A stretch of 64,000 bases of DNA, taken from positions 53,421,619 through 53,485,618 of the forward strand of contig OX328102.1 of NCBI GenBank assembly GCA_946811185.2, written 5' to 3'. This document shows, piece by piece, positions 26,301 through 41,300 of the stretch. A program made the position numbers and the translations under genes. Numbering within the stretch: the first letter of the stretch is position 1; each line of letters opens with the position of its first letter. The DNA comes from Hippopus hippopus (lineage: Eukaryota; Mollusca; Bivalvia; Cardiida; Cardiidae). Under the pieces are notes generated by a model. It made no database searches, was not told the DNA's origin, and saw nothing but the letters and a program-made list of their open reading frames with translations.

Positions 26301-29300
26301 AAGTTCCATCATTTGAGTCCTACTTAATTTATCGTCTGCAAATGCTTTCGATTTGGACAAGTCTACATTTTTGTCATGTGGGATAGGGTTAATGACTTAG
26401 GCTCATGATGAGTCATTATCAATCAACAGTCATTCATTATTATGAACTAAATGAGCAATATTGGACTTACTCGGTCTTCTTTTTTTTCAAAAAAAAAAAA
26501 AAAAATCCACATTTTGTCTAAACTCTTTTCAAGATAACAAAATTATAGAGTCATGCAAATTTTAAGCAGTTTCAGATGACAAAGAATATGGCTTGAATGT
26601 TGGATTTTTTCTTTAAAGGGGTAGAAAAACATTGTGGGAAAAGGAGAAAATGCTGGATACCAGCAATTTCTTTTTATTCCATTTTTTTTAAAAGCACTTT
26701 CTTTCAGTGTCATAAAAACCAGGAACTGTGGGGAAAAAGGGTTAATTTCTTCGAAAGATGCTGACCATTTTTTCAGTGATATGATTAATTTGGCATGTTT
26801 AAATTTCTGAAGACAAAATTGATGAGTAGTCATTGTATTGTTTTTTATCTTATTGGTTGTTATTTGTCTCATTTAGATAGTCACAATCACGAGTTTTAAC
26901 AACCCTGAGCTTTGAAAGGCTTTTGAAAACATTGTGGAGAAAGGAGAAAATGTTGGTAACAAGCATTTTCTCCTTTCCCCACACTGTTTTCAACCCTTTC
27001 AAGGGCAAATTCATTTTTGAGTCACAATGAACTTGTCGCCAGCAATTGCTCTCAATTTGGAAAAGTCTCATATGCAGAAAATTTACGGAAATAAGAAAGT
27101 TTTGACTGAAGTCAGCAAGTTTGGACTGTGGAAGCTGTTCTGGATTGATACATTGTGCAGAACATGGCTTAACTCTTTACCAAACGACAAAATTATAGAC
27201 TGGTCCAAACTAAAAGCATTTGCAGACGACAAAACAAAGGTGACTGAAGAATTGAAATTTGTTTTGGGAACAGTAGAAAACATTGTGGGAAAAGGAGAAA
27301 ATGCTAGTTACCAGCATTTTCTCCTTTTCCCACAATGTTTTCAAAAGTATTTTTTCACAGGGTTGTTAAAAGTCGGGATTGTGTGGTAAAGGGTTAACTG
27401 TTTTACTTTCAGGAGTCAGTGTGTGCTGCCTTTGGTGCAGGTGTACCGAGTGCTTGTATTGTAGATGTTGGGGATCAAAAAACCAGTATATCTTGTATTG
27501 AAGATGGGATCTCACATAGACATACTAGGTATTTGTTGACAGTACATATGAGGCATGTTCGATATGTAATGTGTATTGTACCACAGCGCGATAACACTTT
27601 GCATGATTTCATGGATGATGATACGCTTGAATAGCTCTATTCAATACCTTTCCAACGGTATAAACACGAGCCTTCAGCTGCACATAGTTTTAAACTTAAA
27701 GTCGTTTCAATAGAGCTAGTCATTGTAAAAATGGTTGGGAAACAGATTAAGAATATTAAAGAAATTAGAGCTGATATAAAAGTTCGCGCAAAGCTCGGTC
27801 ATTCGGTAATGCAGATTTTTACTGAACTGGGGAAGTTTATGGGTCTGATAAGGTATCTTATGAGACAGTTCGTAGGTGGAAAAAGAAATTTCTGACTGGC
27901 AAAAAGTCCCTCAAAGATGCAGCAAAATCTGGCCGACCTGTGACTGTAACAGGGAAGGCAAATGTCTCAAAAGTCAGGGAAATAATTGAAAGTGATGGCA
28001 GATACACGATTCATGATATTGCCAACGCTGTTGGCATATCGCTATCGCGGGTGCATTTCATTTTGAAGCGTATTTTGAAAGTACGAAAGATTTCTGCCAG
28101 ATGGATACCGCATATATTGACAGATGACCAAAAACGGGTACGAGTACAAACCGCTAAGGAATTGCTCAAAATGTTTCCCAAATTCAATCAAAGACAATTT
28201 GCAAACATTGTTACTGGTGACGAAACATGGGTTCACTTTTTCGAACCAGTAAGAAAAATTGGAAACAAAATATGGCTAACTAAACACGGTAGAAGGCCTT
28301 TAGTTGCCAAAAGAAGCATAAGCAAAAAGAAGGTTCTTTATTGCATATTCTTCTCATGTGATGGTATAGCCGTACAAATTCCGGTGCGGAAGGGCAAAAG
28401 TGTTACAGGTCGGTATTACCGAGATGTTGTACTAAAAAAGGTCAAAAATATCTTAAACGACGCCCTGTGTCAGGTTTAGGCATGTTCGTCTACTTCATGA
28501 TAATGCTCCATCACATACATCTGAGCTTGTGAAGGAATTTTTGAAGTCGGAGAAGGTTACCGTCTTGCCACACCCACCATACTCTCCAGATCTAGCCCCA
28601 TGCGACTTTTTCCTTTTTCCAAAACTTAAAAAGTTCTTATCTGATCATCGTTACAAGTCCCGACAAGCCCTTGGCTCAGCCATCAGTCAGTGCCTCAGAG
28701 GTCTACCTAAATCAGCGTACAGTGACGCATTTCAGAAATGGATTCAGAGATTGAAATTATGTATTTCAAACAGCGGAGAATACTTTGAAGGGATGTAATG
28801 TTCATTTCACTATTTGAGTCGAATGCTTTTGAGATATCGTACAATACACATTACATATCGAACAACCCTCGTATGCTTTTTTTTTTTGTGACAATTACCA
28901 TTTTAAATTGTATTTCTAGCTGCTTTGTCATTACAGACAGTGCACCTACCTATGTATTCCTACAGTTTCTTGAAGCTAAATCCTTAACCAGACAATCTTG
29001 TGTTTTAACCATTTTAGCTATGAACCTGGATGTAGCCCTGCATCTTGATAATACAGATCAAGATCAGACTGCACAGAAGATGCAGTGTGATCTTGGAGCT
29101 ACACTGTTTTTTTTTTTTTTTTGCCAAATTCTCTAATAAAAACAGCCTAGAATTTACAATACCTGCATGTTTTGTAATAACTGGGAATGTCTGTTTCATA
29201 CTTTAGCACTACAAAGTTTAACAATCATGAGGAAAAAAGCTTTAGAGAACACTGTGGAAAGAGGAGATTGCTTTGAACCACAGTTTTCTACCTGTCCCCA

Positions 29301-32300
29301 AATGCTTTCTACCCTTTCAAAGACATTCAAACCAGTTAGCCACATTACGTTTTTAACTCACCTGAGCACAACGTGCTCAAGCCGAGCTTTTAGGGACATG
29401 CTGTGTCCGTCGTGTGTCGTCCGTCGTGCGGCGTCAACAATTCTTTAAACATCTTCTTCTCCTAAACCGCTTGGCCGATTTGGACCAAACTTGGCTAGAA
29501 TGTTCCTTGGGAGGTCCTCTTTAAAATTTGTTCACAGAATTTGATTTCATCAAAAACTCTGGTTGCCATGGCAACCAAATGGAATTTTTCAAGAAATTCT
29601 TTAAAAATCTTCTCCTCTGAAACTGGTTGTCAGATTTTGAAATAATTTCACAGATATGTTCCTTGGGTGACCCTTTTCAAAAAGTGTTTGCGAAATTTTG
29701 ATCCGTCGAAAAACATGGCCGGGGGGTGGGGGGGGTGGGGTTCTTGGTGTCCAGGTGTGTCAACAATTCTATAAAAATCTTCTCCTCTGAAACCACTGGT
29801 CAGATTTTGAAATAATTTCACAGATATGTTCCTTGGGTGACCCTTTTCAAAAACTGTTCGCAAAATTTTGATCAGTCGAAAAACATGGCCGTGGTGGAGG
29901 AGGGGGGCTCTTGGCGTCCAGCGGTGTCAACAATTCTTTAAACATCTTCTCCTACACCGCTTGGCCGATCTGGACCAAACTTGGCTGGAATGTTCCTTGG
30001 GAGGTCCTCTTTAAAATTTGTTCACAGAATTTGATTTCATCAAAAACTGGTTGCCATGGCAACCCAATGGAATTTTCCAAGAAATTCTTTAAAAATCTTC
30101 TCTGAAATCGCTGGTCAGATTTTGAAATAATTTTACAGATACGTTCCTTGCGTGACCCTTTTCAAAAACTGTTCACGAAATTTTGATTCGTCGAAAAACA
30201 TGGCCGTGGTAGAAGGGGGGGCTCTTGGCGTCCAGCTGTGTCAACAATTCTATAAAAATCTTCTTCTCTGAAACTGGTGGTCAGATTTTGAAATAATTTC
30301 ACAGAAATGTTCCTTGGGTGACCCTTTTCAAAAATTGTTCGCGAAATTTTGATCCGTCGGAAAACATGGCAGTGGTTGAGGGGGGGGGGCTCTTGGCGTC
30401 CAGCGGTGTCAACAATTCTTTAAACATCTTCTCCTCCTACACCGCTTGGCAGATTTGGACCAAACTTAGCTGGAATGTTCCTTGGGAGGTCCTCTTTAAA
30501 AATTGTTCACAGAATTTGATTTCATCAAAAACTCTGGTTGCCATGGCAACCAAATGGAATTTTTCAAGAAATTCTTTAAAAATCTTCTTCTCTGAAACCG
30601 CTGGTCAGATTTTGAAATAATTTCACAGATATGTTCCTTGGGTGACTTTTTTCGAAAGATTCGCGAAATTCTGATCCGTTGAAAAACATGTCCATTGTGT
30701 GGGGGGGGGGGGGGCCCTCTTGAGGTCCAGGGGTGTCCATAATTCTATAAAAATCTTCTCCTCTGAAACCGCTGGTCAGATTTTGAAATAATTTCACAGG
30801 TATGTTCCTTGGGTGACCCTTTTCAAAAATTGTTCGCGAAATTTTGATCCGTCGAAAAACATGGCCGTGGATGGGGGGGGGGCTCTTGGCGTCCAGCGGT
30901 GTCAACAATTCTTTAAACATCTTCTCCTCTTACACTGCTTGGCCGATTTGGACCAAACTTGGCTGGAATGTTCCTTGGGAGGTCCTCTTTAAAAATTGTT
31001 CACAGAAATTGATTTCATCAAAAACTCTGGTTGCCATGGCAACCAAATGGAATTAACCAAGAAATTCTTTAAAAATCTTCATCTCTGAAACCACTGGTCA
31101 GATTTTGAAATAATTTCACAGATATGTTCCTTGGGTGACCCTTTTTAAAAAGTGTTCGCGAAATTTTGATCCGTTGAAAAACATGGCCGTTGTGGAGGGG
31201 GGGGGGGCCCTTGGCGTCCAGCGGTGTCAACAATTCTTTAAACATCTTCTCCTCCTAAACCGCTTGGCCGATTTGGACCAAACTTGGCTGGAATGTTCTT
31301 TGGGACGTCCCCTTTGAAAATTGTTCACAGAATTTGATTCATCAAAAACTCTGGTTGCCATGGCAACCAAATGGAATTTTCCAAGAAATTCTTTCATAAT
31401 CTTCTCCTCTGAAACCACTGGTCAGATTTTGAAATAATTTCACAGATGTGTTCCTTGGGTAACCCTTTTTAAAGTTTGTCGGTGTAATTTTGATCCGTCA
31501 AAAAACATGGCCTGGGTGGGGATGGGCATCTTTGCACTGTATAGACTTAAAGAAATTCTTTGATATTCTTCTTCTCCTAAACCACTTGTCAGATTTTGAA
31601 ATAATTTCACAGAAATGTTGCTTAGGTGCCCCATTTGAAAATTTTTTTGCGAAATTTTGATCTGTCAAGAAACATGGCTGTGGTGGGTGGAAGCTATTTG
31701 CTGTCTGAGGACATGAAGAAATTCTTAAAAATTTTGTCTTCTCTGAAACCACTATTCAGATTTTGAAGTTGTTTCACAGAAATGATCCATATATTATACC
31801 CCTTATTGAGCTTAGCTGTTTTCAAAGAAAACATCGAGGTATTGACATAGCCCTGTTGGCGTCATCTGCGTTGTTGTTGTTGTGCAAAAACTTTGACATT
31901 TTGTTATATCTCGGCTTCCACTCAACACATGTACTTAAAACTCGGAATAATTGTTCACTAGTAAAAAGCAACCCATACAACAAGGGCAGTTAACTCCAAA
32001 ATTGTTTTGTCCAAATTATGCCCCTTTTGCGATTTGGAATTTTATTTTACTATCCAGCAAGGTTCCAACAGCCAATCATTGGCACTCTCATGAGGTGCTC
32101 TTGTTCATCTTAATATTTTTAGCCACTATCGGGCATGTGCTCTTGTTCAAGATAAGGTCTTTGGGTGACCTATCCTAAAATTTATTTGCAGAATTCTGAT
32201 TCGTCAAAAACATGGCTGTGGTGATGATTGTAGGGGTGGTGACAGATTTTGAAATGATTTTTACAGGTGACCTTTTTATAATTGCTTGGCAAAATACTGA

Positions 32301-35300
32301 TTTTGTTTCCAAAATTTCAATACTTTAAAAAAAATTGGTTATGGTCCTCTCAAAAATTCAGGTGAGCGATCCAGGGCCATCTTGGCCCTCTTGTTTTAAT
32401 TCACAACCGTTGGTTTTCAAGCTTTACACATTACTAGTGAGCTTCTTGGGCCTGACTGTAAACAGTTCATATTTTGAAGGTCCAGGATATTTATATAACA
32501 TTGCCTGCCTTTAGGTGAAATCTAGAAAACAGCTTAACCACTGGGGCTTGGTTGCATACAATACTTAAAGTTAAACTGAAGGTCTGTATTTTTTTTAAAC
32601 AACATTACTGAAATTGAAAAGGACAAGAAAATAGGAGAAGAAGCACAGTGATTTTTCCTCCATTCAGAAAATTTCCTCCCTTTTAAGTTTGAGCTGAGAA
32701 TTCAAAACTGCCCAACCTTATAAGGATTTATATCGTCCTATTCAGAAATTATGTACTTGCATTATGTAACCGAAGTGTGATAGAAGAAATATGAAGGGGA
32801 ATTGATCAAATATTTAACTCCTCTTCTGTTATACTTCATCATCCTGATTATGTTAAACGAAGCAATTACTTATAAAAGGCAATAAAGGAAATAATTTTCT
32901 TTCTGGCGTGGTTTAACGTTCAATAAACCACTGTTAAGGCAAAATAGATAAACCATGAGGGTAATAATCCAAGTTATTTATTCATTGCACCTCATAACTC
33001 ACAACTGTGGTTTATTGAACGATAGAAAGAAGATTATTTCGATTCTTACATGATCAACTCTTGATCATAAGAGTTCTTGTACAAAAGCATTACTGTAAAC
33101 ATGCTTTTTATTCATGAGATAATTAGATTTATGTATTTAAAGTACATCCTTACAGCTAGAGAGGAAAAAAAATGCTGTTTAAACTTGAACATGTGTAGAA
33201 TTGGCCCAGCTGTGTAAACATAGATTACCAAAATATATGGTGTAAGGGATAGAAAAACATGTAGAAATTATCCTATAAAACTAGAAACCATAACAGCGAC
33301 TGCTTTGAAGGCCATGAAAACATGAAATGCATTTTCTATCCGTCATAATCTGTGCAATCTTGCAGCCATCAGGGGCAACATTTGGCATGAAGATACAAGA
33401 ATGATTATAGTTTCATGAAATAAGGATGAAATGGGTTAAAAACTGGCTGAAAACTGCCTGAAAACAAGCATAGATCTATCTTTAACCCTTTACCACATAA
33501 TCCCGACTTTTAACAACCCTGAAAAAGAAGCCTTTTGAAAACACTGTAGAAAAAGGAGAAAATGCTGGTAACCAGCATTTTCTCCTTTTCCCACAATGTT
33601 TTCTACCCTTTCCAAAAGAATCTCCGAAAATTGAGTCACATTTATTTTGTCATCTGCAAATGCTTTCAGTTTGGACTAGTCTTAAATTTTGTTGTTTGGT
33701 GAAGAGTTAACCCTTTACCACATGATCCCTCATTGTTATGACCCTGAGAATGACTGCTTTTGAAAACATGGTGAGAAAAGAAGCAAATGCTGGTAATTAA
33801 CATTTGCTTCCTTGTCCATCATGTTTTCTACCCTGTCAGAAACAATTCTACTATTTAAGCTATGTTTAGATGCGTATTTTGTCAGTTGCAATTGCATTAA
33901 GTCAGTTTCTATAGCAGTTGTAGTATACAAGGGAGATACCTGAAGGGCTATTCATAATATTTCTGAGCCATGCTCTGTGAAAAGTGGGTTTAATGCATCT
34001 CTGTGATGCACTTTACATTTAATTGCATATTATTGATCCATAGAATCCATTTTGTTTAACAACCGACTGTATCATGAGGTACTCTGGTCCTTTGACATGC
34101 TGAAAACTGACCAGTAGCAAAACTTTACAACCCAGGTCAACCTGTCCAGACTGCTCAGGCTGGCCTGGGTTGAAACTTTTCAGATGGCTCTTATGTTTCA
34201 TTCACGTTTTCATTGTTTATTAATTTAAAAATGTTACATTTTATTTTTGAAATAGGTTATCAATGGAAATAGGCGGCAGTGACATAACAAGAATGTTTTT
34301 GGAACTTTTAAACCGACTTGGATTCAACCCACAAGTAGATCTATCATTACATTGTGATGCCATTTTGTTGCAAGATTTGAAAGAAAAGTTGTGTCACTTA
34401 GATCATGTGAGTAAGATATTTTCTGAATAAAGAGACTCACTTTTTACTTTCTCCTTTGCCGAGCCTGGAAGCTAAGTTGGTAATGGATGGGGTTGGAAAC
34501 CAGAAGGTCGCTAGTTCTATCTCTAGTGTGGCCAAATTTTGATGCAGGACTGATAATGTTCAATGGTACAGCATTTTTTTGTCGCTTACTGCTGAACAGT
34601 GTTTCAAACATGTTTCTGTGAGAAAAGACGCCAAGAGCTTCGAAAGAATGTTGTGCAAAGTACTGGGAAAGAAAATTCCAGTAAAACATGGATAGGTGCA
34701 CTGGTTCTTGTGATATAATTGAAATGATATTGAAAATAGCGCTTAACAACAAACAAACAAACAAACAAACTTCTTTGTTCTCTATATACTAAACATTATG
34801 CTTAAGATCGAATTTGGGAAAGCAGCCAGTGTAGTACAAAGAATTTTATGCATAATCCTGGTAAAACAAAACCAGGGGGCCAGACTCACAATACGTTCTG
34901 AATAAAAAATGTGTAGGGTCATGCTCTGTGAAAAGGGGGTTAAATGCATCTGTAGGTTATTTTTTTTCTCAATAATTTTTTAAATTTTAAATTAATGTAA
35001 GTTCTGATTGGCTGAATCATCATTATATCAGAAATTGCATTATTTCTAAATCAAGAATAAGACTGAGACTTTAACCCTTTACCACACAATGGCAAGATTT
35101 AACGAATTTAAGAAAGAAGTCTAATGAAAACATTGTGAAAAAAGGAGAAAATGCTGGTAACCAGCATTTTCTCCTTTTACCACAATGTTTTCTACCCTAT
35201 CATAGACAAATTTCATCTTTTGAGCTACATTAAATTGTTGTCTGCAAATGCTTTGAATTTGAACAAGTCTATATTTGCTTGTGTGGTAAAGAGTTAAATA

Positions 35301-38300
35301 AAATATTTTGTCAGTGAAAACTATATTATGGTCAGTGAATACTGTACTATGGTCAGTGAATACTGTACTATACTATGGTCAGTGAATACTGTACTATGGT
35401 CAGTGAATACTGTACTATGGTCAGTGAATACTATACTATACTATGGTCAGTGAATACTGTACTATGGTCAGTGAATACTGTACCATGGTCAGTGAATACT
35501 GCACCATGGTCAGTGAATACTGCACTATGGTCAGTGAATACTGTACTATGGTCAGTGAATACTGCACTATGGTCAGTGAAAACTATATTATGGTCAGTGA
35601 ATACTGACTATGGTCAGTGAAAACTATATTATGGTCAGTGAATATTGTACTATGGTCAGTGAATACTGCACTATGGTCAGTGAAAACTATATTATTGTCA
35701 GTGAATACTGTCCTATGGTCAGTGAATACTGTACTATGGTCAGTGAATACTATACTATGGTCAGTGAATTCTGCACTATGGTCAGTGAATACTGCTCTAT
35801 GGTCAGTGAATTCTGCACTATGGTCAGTGAATACTGCACTATGGTCAGTGAATACTGCACTATGGTCAGTGAATACTATACTATGGTCAGTGAAGACTGC
35901 ACTATGGTCAGTGAATACTATACTATGGTCAGTGAAGAGTGCACTATTGTCAGTGAATTTTATACTATACTATGGTCAGGCATAGTTACTGTTCGTTAAA
36001 TCCTGTCTACTACTCTTCAGAATAGGTATGGTTATCTAGAGGAATCAATACAAATAAAGAGACCAGGCCAGTGTATAGCCAAATATTTCATACAAATTGG
36101 GGATGAACTGGTACTGGCTCCCCTTAGTCTGTTCTTTCCTGATATGAATGGATTACAAGGTGAGTCAGTTTTTAACTCATGAGGTATTGTCAAAGCCCTG
36201 TCATTGTCTATTTTGTGAAAAAAGTTTGATACTTTCTGATAACTTAGTCATTATAAACTAAGGCTATTTGTTAAATTACAAAATGGGATCGAATAATAAG
36301 GCAGATAACCCTTAGAATATTTTTGAAAAAGTTATACCCCTTTATTTGATTTTAGTAGTACTCCTGCTTTGTATCATACAAATATACCTTGTATATTTCA
36401 AATGACCACTGCAAGTATTGGCACCCACATTGGGTGTTCATGTTCAACTTTGGTCTCACTTTGTTTAACTCTTTACCAAACAACAAAATTTTAGACTTAG
36501 CCAATTTGGAAGCATGTGCAGATGACAAAATAAACGTGACTCAAAAACTGCAATTTTTATGGAAGTGTAGAAAACATTGTGGGTAATGGAGAAAATGCTG
36601 GTTACCAGCATTTTCTCCTTTTCCCACAATGATTTCAAAAGGCTTCTTTCTCCGGGTCGTTAAAAGTTGGGATTATGTGGTAAAGGGTTAAGGTTTTATA
36701 CGTGTTGATCTCTTACCTACTTAACTCTTTTGTGAAACTAGAACTAAAGTTGGCAACTTTAATTCTACTTTTAAAGATTCATTTTTCTGTCAGTAACTGG
36801 AACTTTTACAGACTATACTGTCAGACTCATGATAATATCTGGACTTTTAAATGGTATAAATAAAATTTGCCTGCTGCTGACATGTATACTCAGTATCAAA
36901 AGAAGGCAGTTATGTTGAAATAAACCTATATTAAGCAAGCACCTGTCTTATGCAAGCACATTTTGAAAGTCTCATGGGTGATTGTTTACTAAAGGTTTTA
37001 CTGTACATATTTAAACATTGTGGCAAAGGGAGACTTTGCTTTTTTTGTGTGTGTGATTGTTTTCAAAGTTGCCATGTGAAAATCAAGAAAGCATTGGTAA
37101 CAGATAATTGTGCTTTTTAACAGGAGATAACCTGACACACATTCAGAAGCGTAATGAAGGGGACCCACGCGACCCACATGATGAATTCTATCTACGCCAA
37201 GTTCAAAGAGGTCAGGACCCGGTATGTTGTTTTCTTTTATTTTCTGTTGAGTTGATGTATAACACTTTACCAAATCACAGTTTTTTTCTTACTTTTCCAC
37301 ATTGATAACACATGCAGATGAACAATTCAATAGGAGTACAAGTAAGCCAGAGATCACCTATAGAGTAGAGAGCATTATGAGAAAAGGGGAGAATGCCAGT
37401 CACCAGCTGTTTTTTTCCCAAATTTTCACAAATTTTTCAAAAGCCTTCTCCTTCATGGTTATAAAAACACAAGATTGTTAGGTAAACAGTTGGCTTATGG
37501 TTACTTCTCTCCAACATGAGTAACATTATTATGAAAATTCACAATTAAGATATTACTAAAAAATACTTGAATTTATGTGATAAATATTTAATGAGGTATG
37601 GACAGGCTGACATGGGTCAAAACTTTTTGTTATTCATAAATTTTCTGCATTTCTGTGGAACATTCTACCTTATGCTTCAGTTGTTTGTTGGACAAAATGG
37701 ACTTTGTGCATCTGTAATCATGTGATGACTTGCTCGGTATGAAGCATTATGGAGATGCTTTAAAACCCCTTCTGGGGCCTCTCTAATATACATGTAAATG
37801 GGCCATGCTCATGCAAAAGGGGGCTTAATGCATCTCCGTGATACATGATACTTGCCCAAGTCATCACCTAATTATGGATCTATAAGAGCCACTTTTTTAA
37901 ACAACCGACTTAATCATGAGGTAGACTGGTCCTTTGATATACAGAAAATTGACCAATAGTGAAAAGTTTCGGCCCAGGTCAGCCTGCGCAGACTGCGCAG
38001 GCTGACCTGGGTCGATACTTTTCGCAGATGCATTAAGCCCCCTTTTCACAGAGCATGGCTTACATGTAATTATAATACCCCATGGTCGCAGTACATGATG
38101 TGCAGCCTCATTTCTCATAGCTAATTTCATACCTACCTCACCCTAGTTGATGTGACGTAAAGTATGTAAAATTTCTAGGAATGGAAGTTGCTTCTTTTAC
38201 CTGAATGTTTTTAAAAGCTAGGCACTGAAGGGACATTCATATTTGTTTGGAAATGAAACAATCTTGTTACTTTAGAGTACCAAGACTTTTTAAAAGGTAG

Positions 38301-41300
38301 CCATTGAAGGGACATTCATATATATTTAGAAATGAGTCAATATTGTTTACTTTAGAGCACCAAGATGTCTAAAAAGAAGGACAACACAGATGCAGTTAGA
38401 GAGGGTCCTGATATTTCCATGGATGAGTCTGCCCTAAATGCCATGCAAGACGATGATTCAAACGACATGCCAGAGACGATAGCCATGACAGATACGAGTA
38501 AGCTGGCCCGTCGTCAGGAGATGGAGGAGGAAATGGAAGAGGAGGAGAGTGAAGATGTAGCCCCACCATTAATGAAATTGGATGAGGCTATTTTATACAG
38601 TATATCTAAATGTGGTAAGGGAGCATATATCATTGGTAGACTATTCATTTGTGAATAAATGATATTTGTATCTCTTTGCCCTTTGTGGTCTGGCCAGGTA
38701 GCTCAGTGGTTAGCGCATCTGGTTTGTGACCTGGTGGTTGTGAGTTCAACACGCAGTTGCAGCAAACTAAAGCCAAGAAACACATGACATGATGTGTAGG
38801 TGCACTGACTGCCACTATATGACTTTAGCTATTAAAACAGCATTAAATGCCAATATAAACAAATTTATCCTTTGCTAAGCAATCCTGAGCTTTTACAGCC
38901 TTTGAGAGAAAGCTTCTTAAAGAGAATGGGAAAAGGAGAAAATGATTTTTACCCTTTAAAGACATTTTGCCATTTGAGCTACATTGAAGTTGTAATCTGC
39001 AAATGCTTTGGCTTTGGACATGTCTAATATTTTGTTGTTTGGCAACCAACTAAACTTGAATAAGTGTGTAAGAAACCTTCAATCCAAGGTTTCTAAAAAG
39101 CATTGGATGATTTGGTAAAGAGTTTATCAAAATAATTTTTCATCACATACTGTGAAAGTCACAATTTTTTAACCCTTTACCTTACACTCCCCAAGGGAGA
39201 CAGCTTTTGAAAATGTTGTGGGAAAGGGAGAAAATAATGGTAATTAGCATTTCTTCTTTTCCCACAATGTTTTTTTTTTCTTATTAATCAAGGACAGATT
39301 CCATCAATTGAGCCATATTTGATCTGTCTTATGCAGGGCTTTCGAAATCTGTGAGTCTGAAACTTTGTTGTCTAGTAAATAGCTTGACATACAAGTACCT
39401 AAGAAGCACCTAGATCTTTGGTACCATTATTATACCAAGAATTAAATCAATATATTTGTCATTAATTATAATGTAGACTCAGATGAGATGAAGAAGAAAA
39501 TGTACAGCTGTATCGTTGTTGTGGGTGGGGGTCTCAACTTTGAGGGTGCCCAACCATGGCTGCAGTATTGTATCTGGAAAAACATGCCTGCCTACTACAG
39601 ACCTATGCTTGAAACCATGGATGTCATTACAAGGCCAAAGGTAAGTTTGTCATCATTATCAATACACAAACACACACGCACCCACCGACAAATTTAGGAT
39701 GGTGCTTTACTGGAATAGTGTTGTCGATAGACACAGTAGCTCAGTAGTTAGTAGTGGTGAAACGGTTTACCGATTTACCAATTAACTGCGGTCTGTTCAA
39801 AGAAAAAACCGAAACCGGTTCAAATTTTACTGTATCGGTATTTCTGCAATATGTCAACTTCTCTTTATTGCATCAGAAATTCCCAAAAATTTTGTCAGAA
39901 ATCGATCGTTTTTCAACTTACAGACAGATTTCCGAAAGCGAAAGTTGTTTATTTTTTCCACAGATGGTGTCACCGGTGTTAAGGTAAAACTATGACCACC
40001 TCAAATTCGCGACACGAACTTCAAACAACCGTCGACCGTATTACTGCTTTTGGATCAATGGAGTTTGTTTGTTATTCATTTCTTATAACTTTGCTCACAC
40101 TTATTTTGAGTTTTTTTCCAGTAGATAAGTGGGAAAGTATTAGTGTTAGTTGAGCAACTAAGTTAGTGCATCGCACTGTCTACTCTGTTGAGCTCCAGAA
40201 GTTCGGTATAGTAGGGCTGGTTTTTATCCATAGACAAGTGTGCCCTTGAAGAAAAAAAAAATGACAGACAAAAATCGTCAGGAGAGTGAGTTTGACTTTG
40301 TCAAAAATATTATTTGTCCATGCAAAAGAATTACTTTTTAGTTCATTATCTTGAAAGAATGGAAGAGTTCCAAGCAGATGTACTAGTTTTCTTTATCACC
40401 TTTTGAGCATGCTACCCTAACAGTGACTACAAGTGGTCAGATACGCTAAATGTCAGCATATACAGCATATTGCAATACGTATTGCAATACGGGTCAGCCG
40501 TATTGCAATATATTGCAATACGTTTTTTACCATATTGTTTCACCCCTAGTGGTTAGTGTATCTGACTTGTGACCTGGTGGTTGTGAGTTTGATACCTGGT
40601 TGAGACAAACTTTCTTTCCAGCGATTTTTCGCCTCTCACCTCGGTTGCTTGTGAGAAAAGTAGTCAGTGACTAGTAAAGAAAGTTGTGTAGTACTGGTGT
40701 GAGAAAGCCAGGAAACACATGTGTAGGTACACTGACTGCCATGATATGACCTAAGCCGTTAAAATGGCATTAAACTCCAATCCAATCAATCAGAAACCTC
40801 CTCACATGCTTTTTACCTTCCTGGTCTGGGCGCTTGTGAACCTGCAATTTTAGTTACGATTGGTGGACTGTTACAGGAGTTATGGCCCTTTGAATTGCTT
40901 TTCTAAACCAGTGATGAGGCAACTGTTTTGAGGTATTTGTCAGCCTGCAACATTTCTAGTTACTTTCAATAACGTTCATATCTAATATGCATTTTGTTCA
41001 TCTGTAGTAAAAGTAGAGTTGACTATTGAGGCCAAAATCTACTATTGCGATAGTATTGACATTGGACAAAATACTATTGCAATAGTATTGATATTGCCTG
41101 TTACTATTGCAATACTATTGCAATACTATTGAATGAATTGCAAGAGATGAATTTCACCAAATGACATCTTGAAACGAAGTTTTATACTAATACTTTCTCC
41201 GAGTAGTTTAAATTCTACCTGAGTACATGTTTTGAATAGCAAATAAAGGGGAAAATAGAGTTAAATGCATGATGCTCAATACATTTCAAGGACTATTTTT

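Noticed and set aside
27027..27389. 120-codon plus-strand frame before ACTR8 exon 7
   Set aside because: Lies mostly in a MITE-A copy; similar peptides appear at many other copies.
30318..31056. Frames in the 3-kb tandem element
   Set aside because: Repeat translations that recur in every module.
35375..35999. Long plus-strand frames of MVSEYCT / LWSVNTA repeats
   Set aside because: Minisatellite with 21-bp period; overlapping frames open in the same way.
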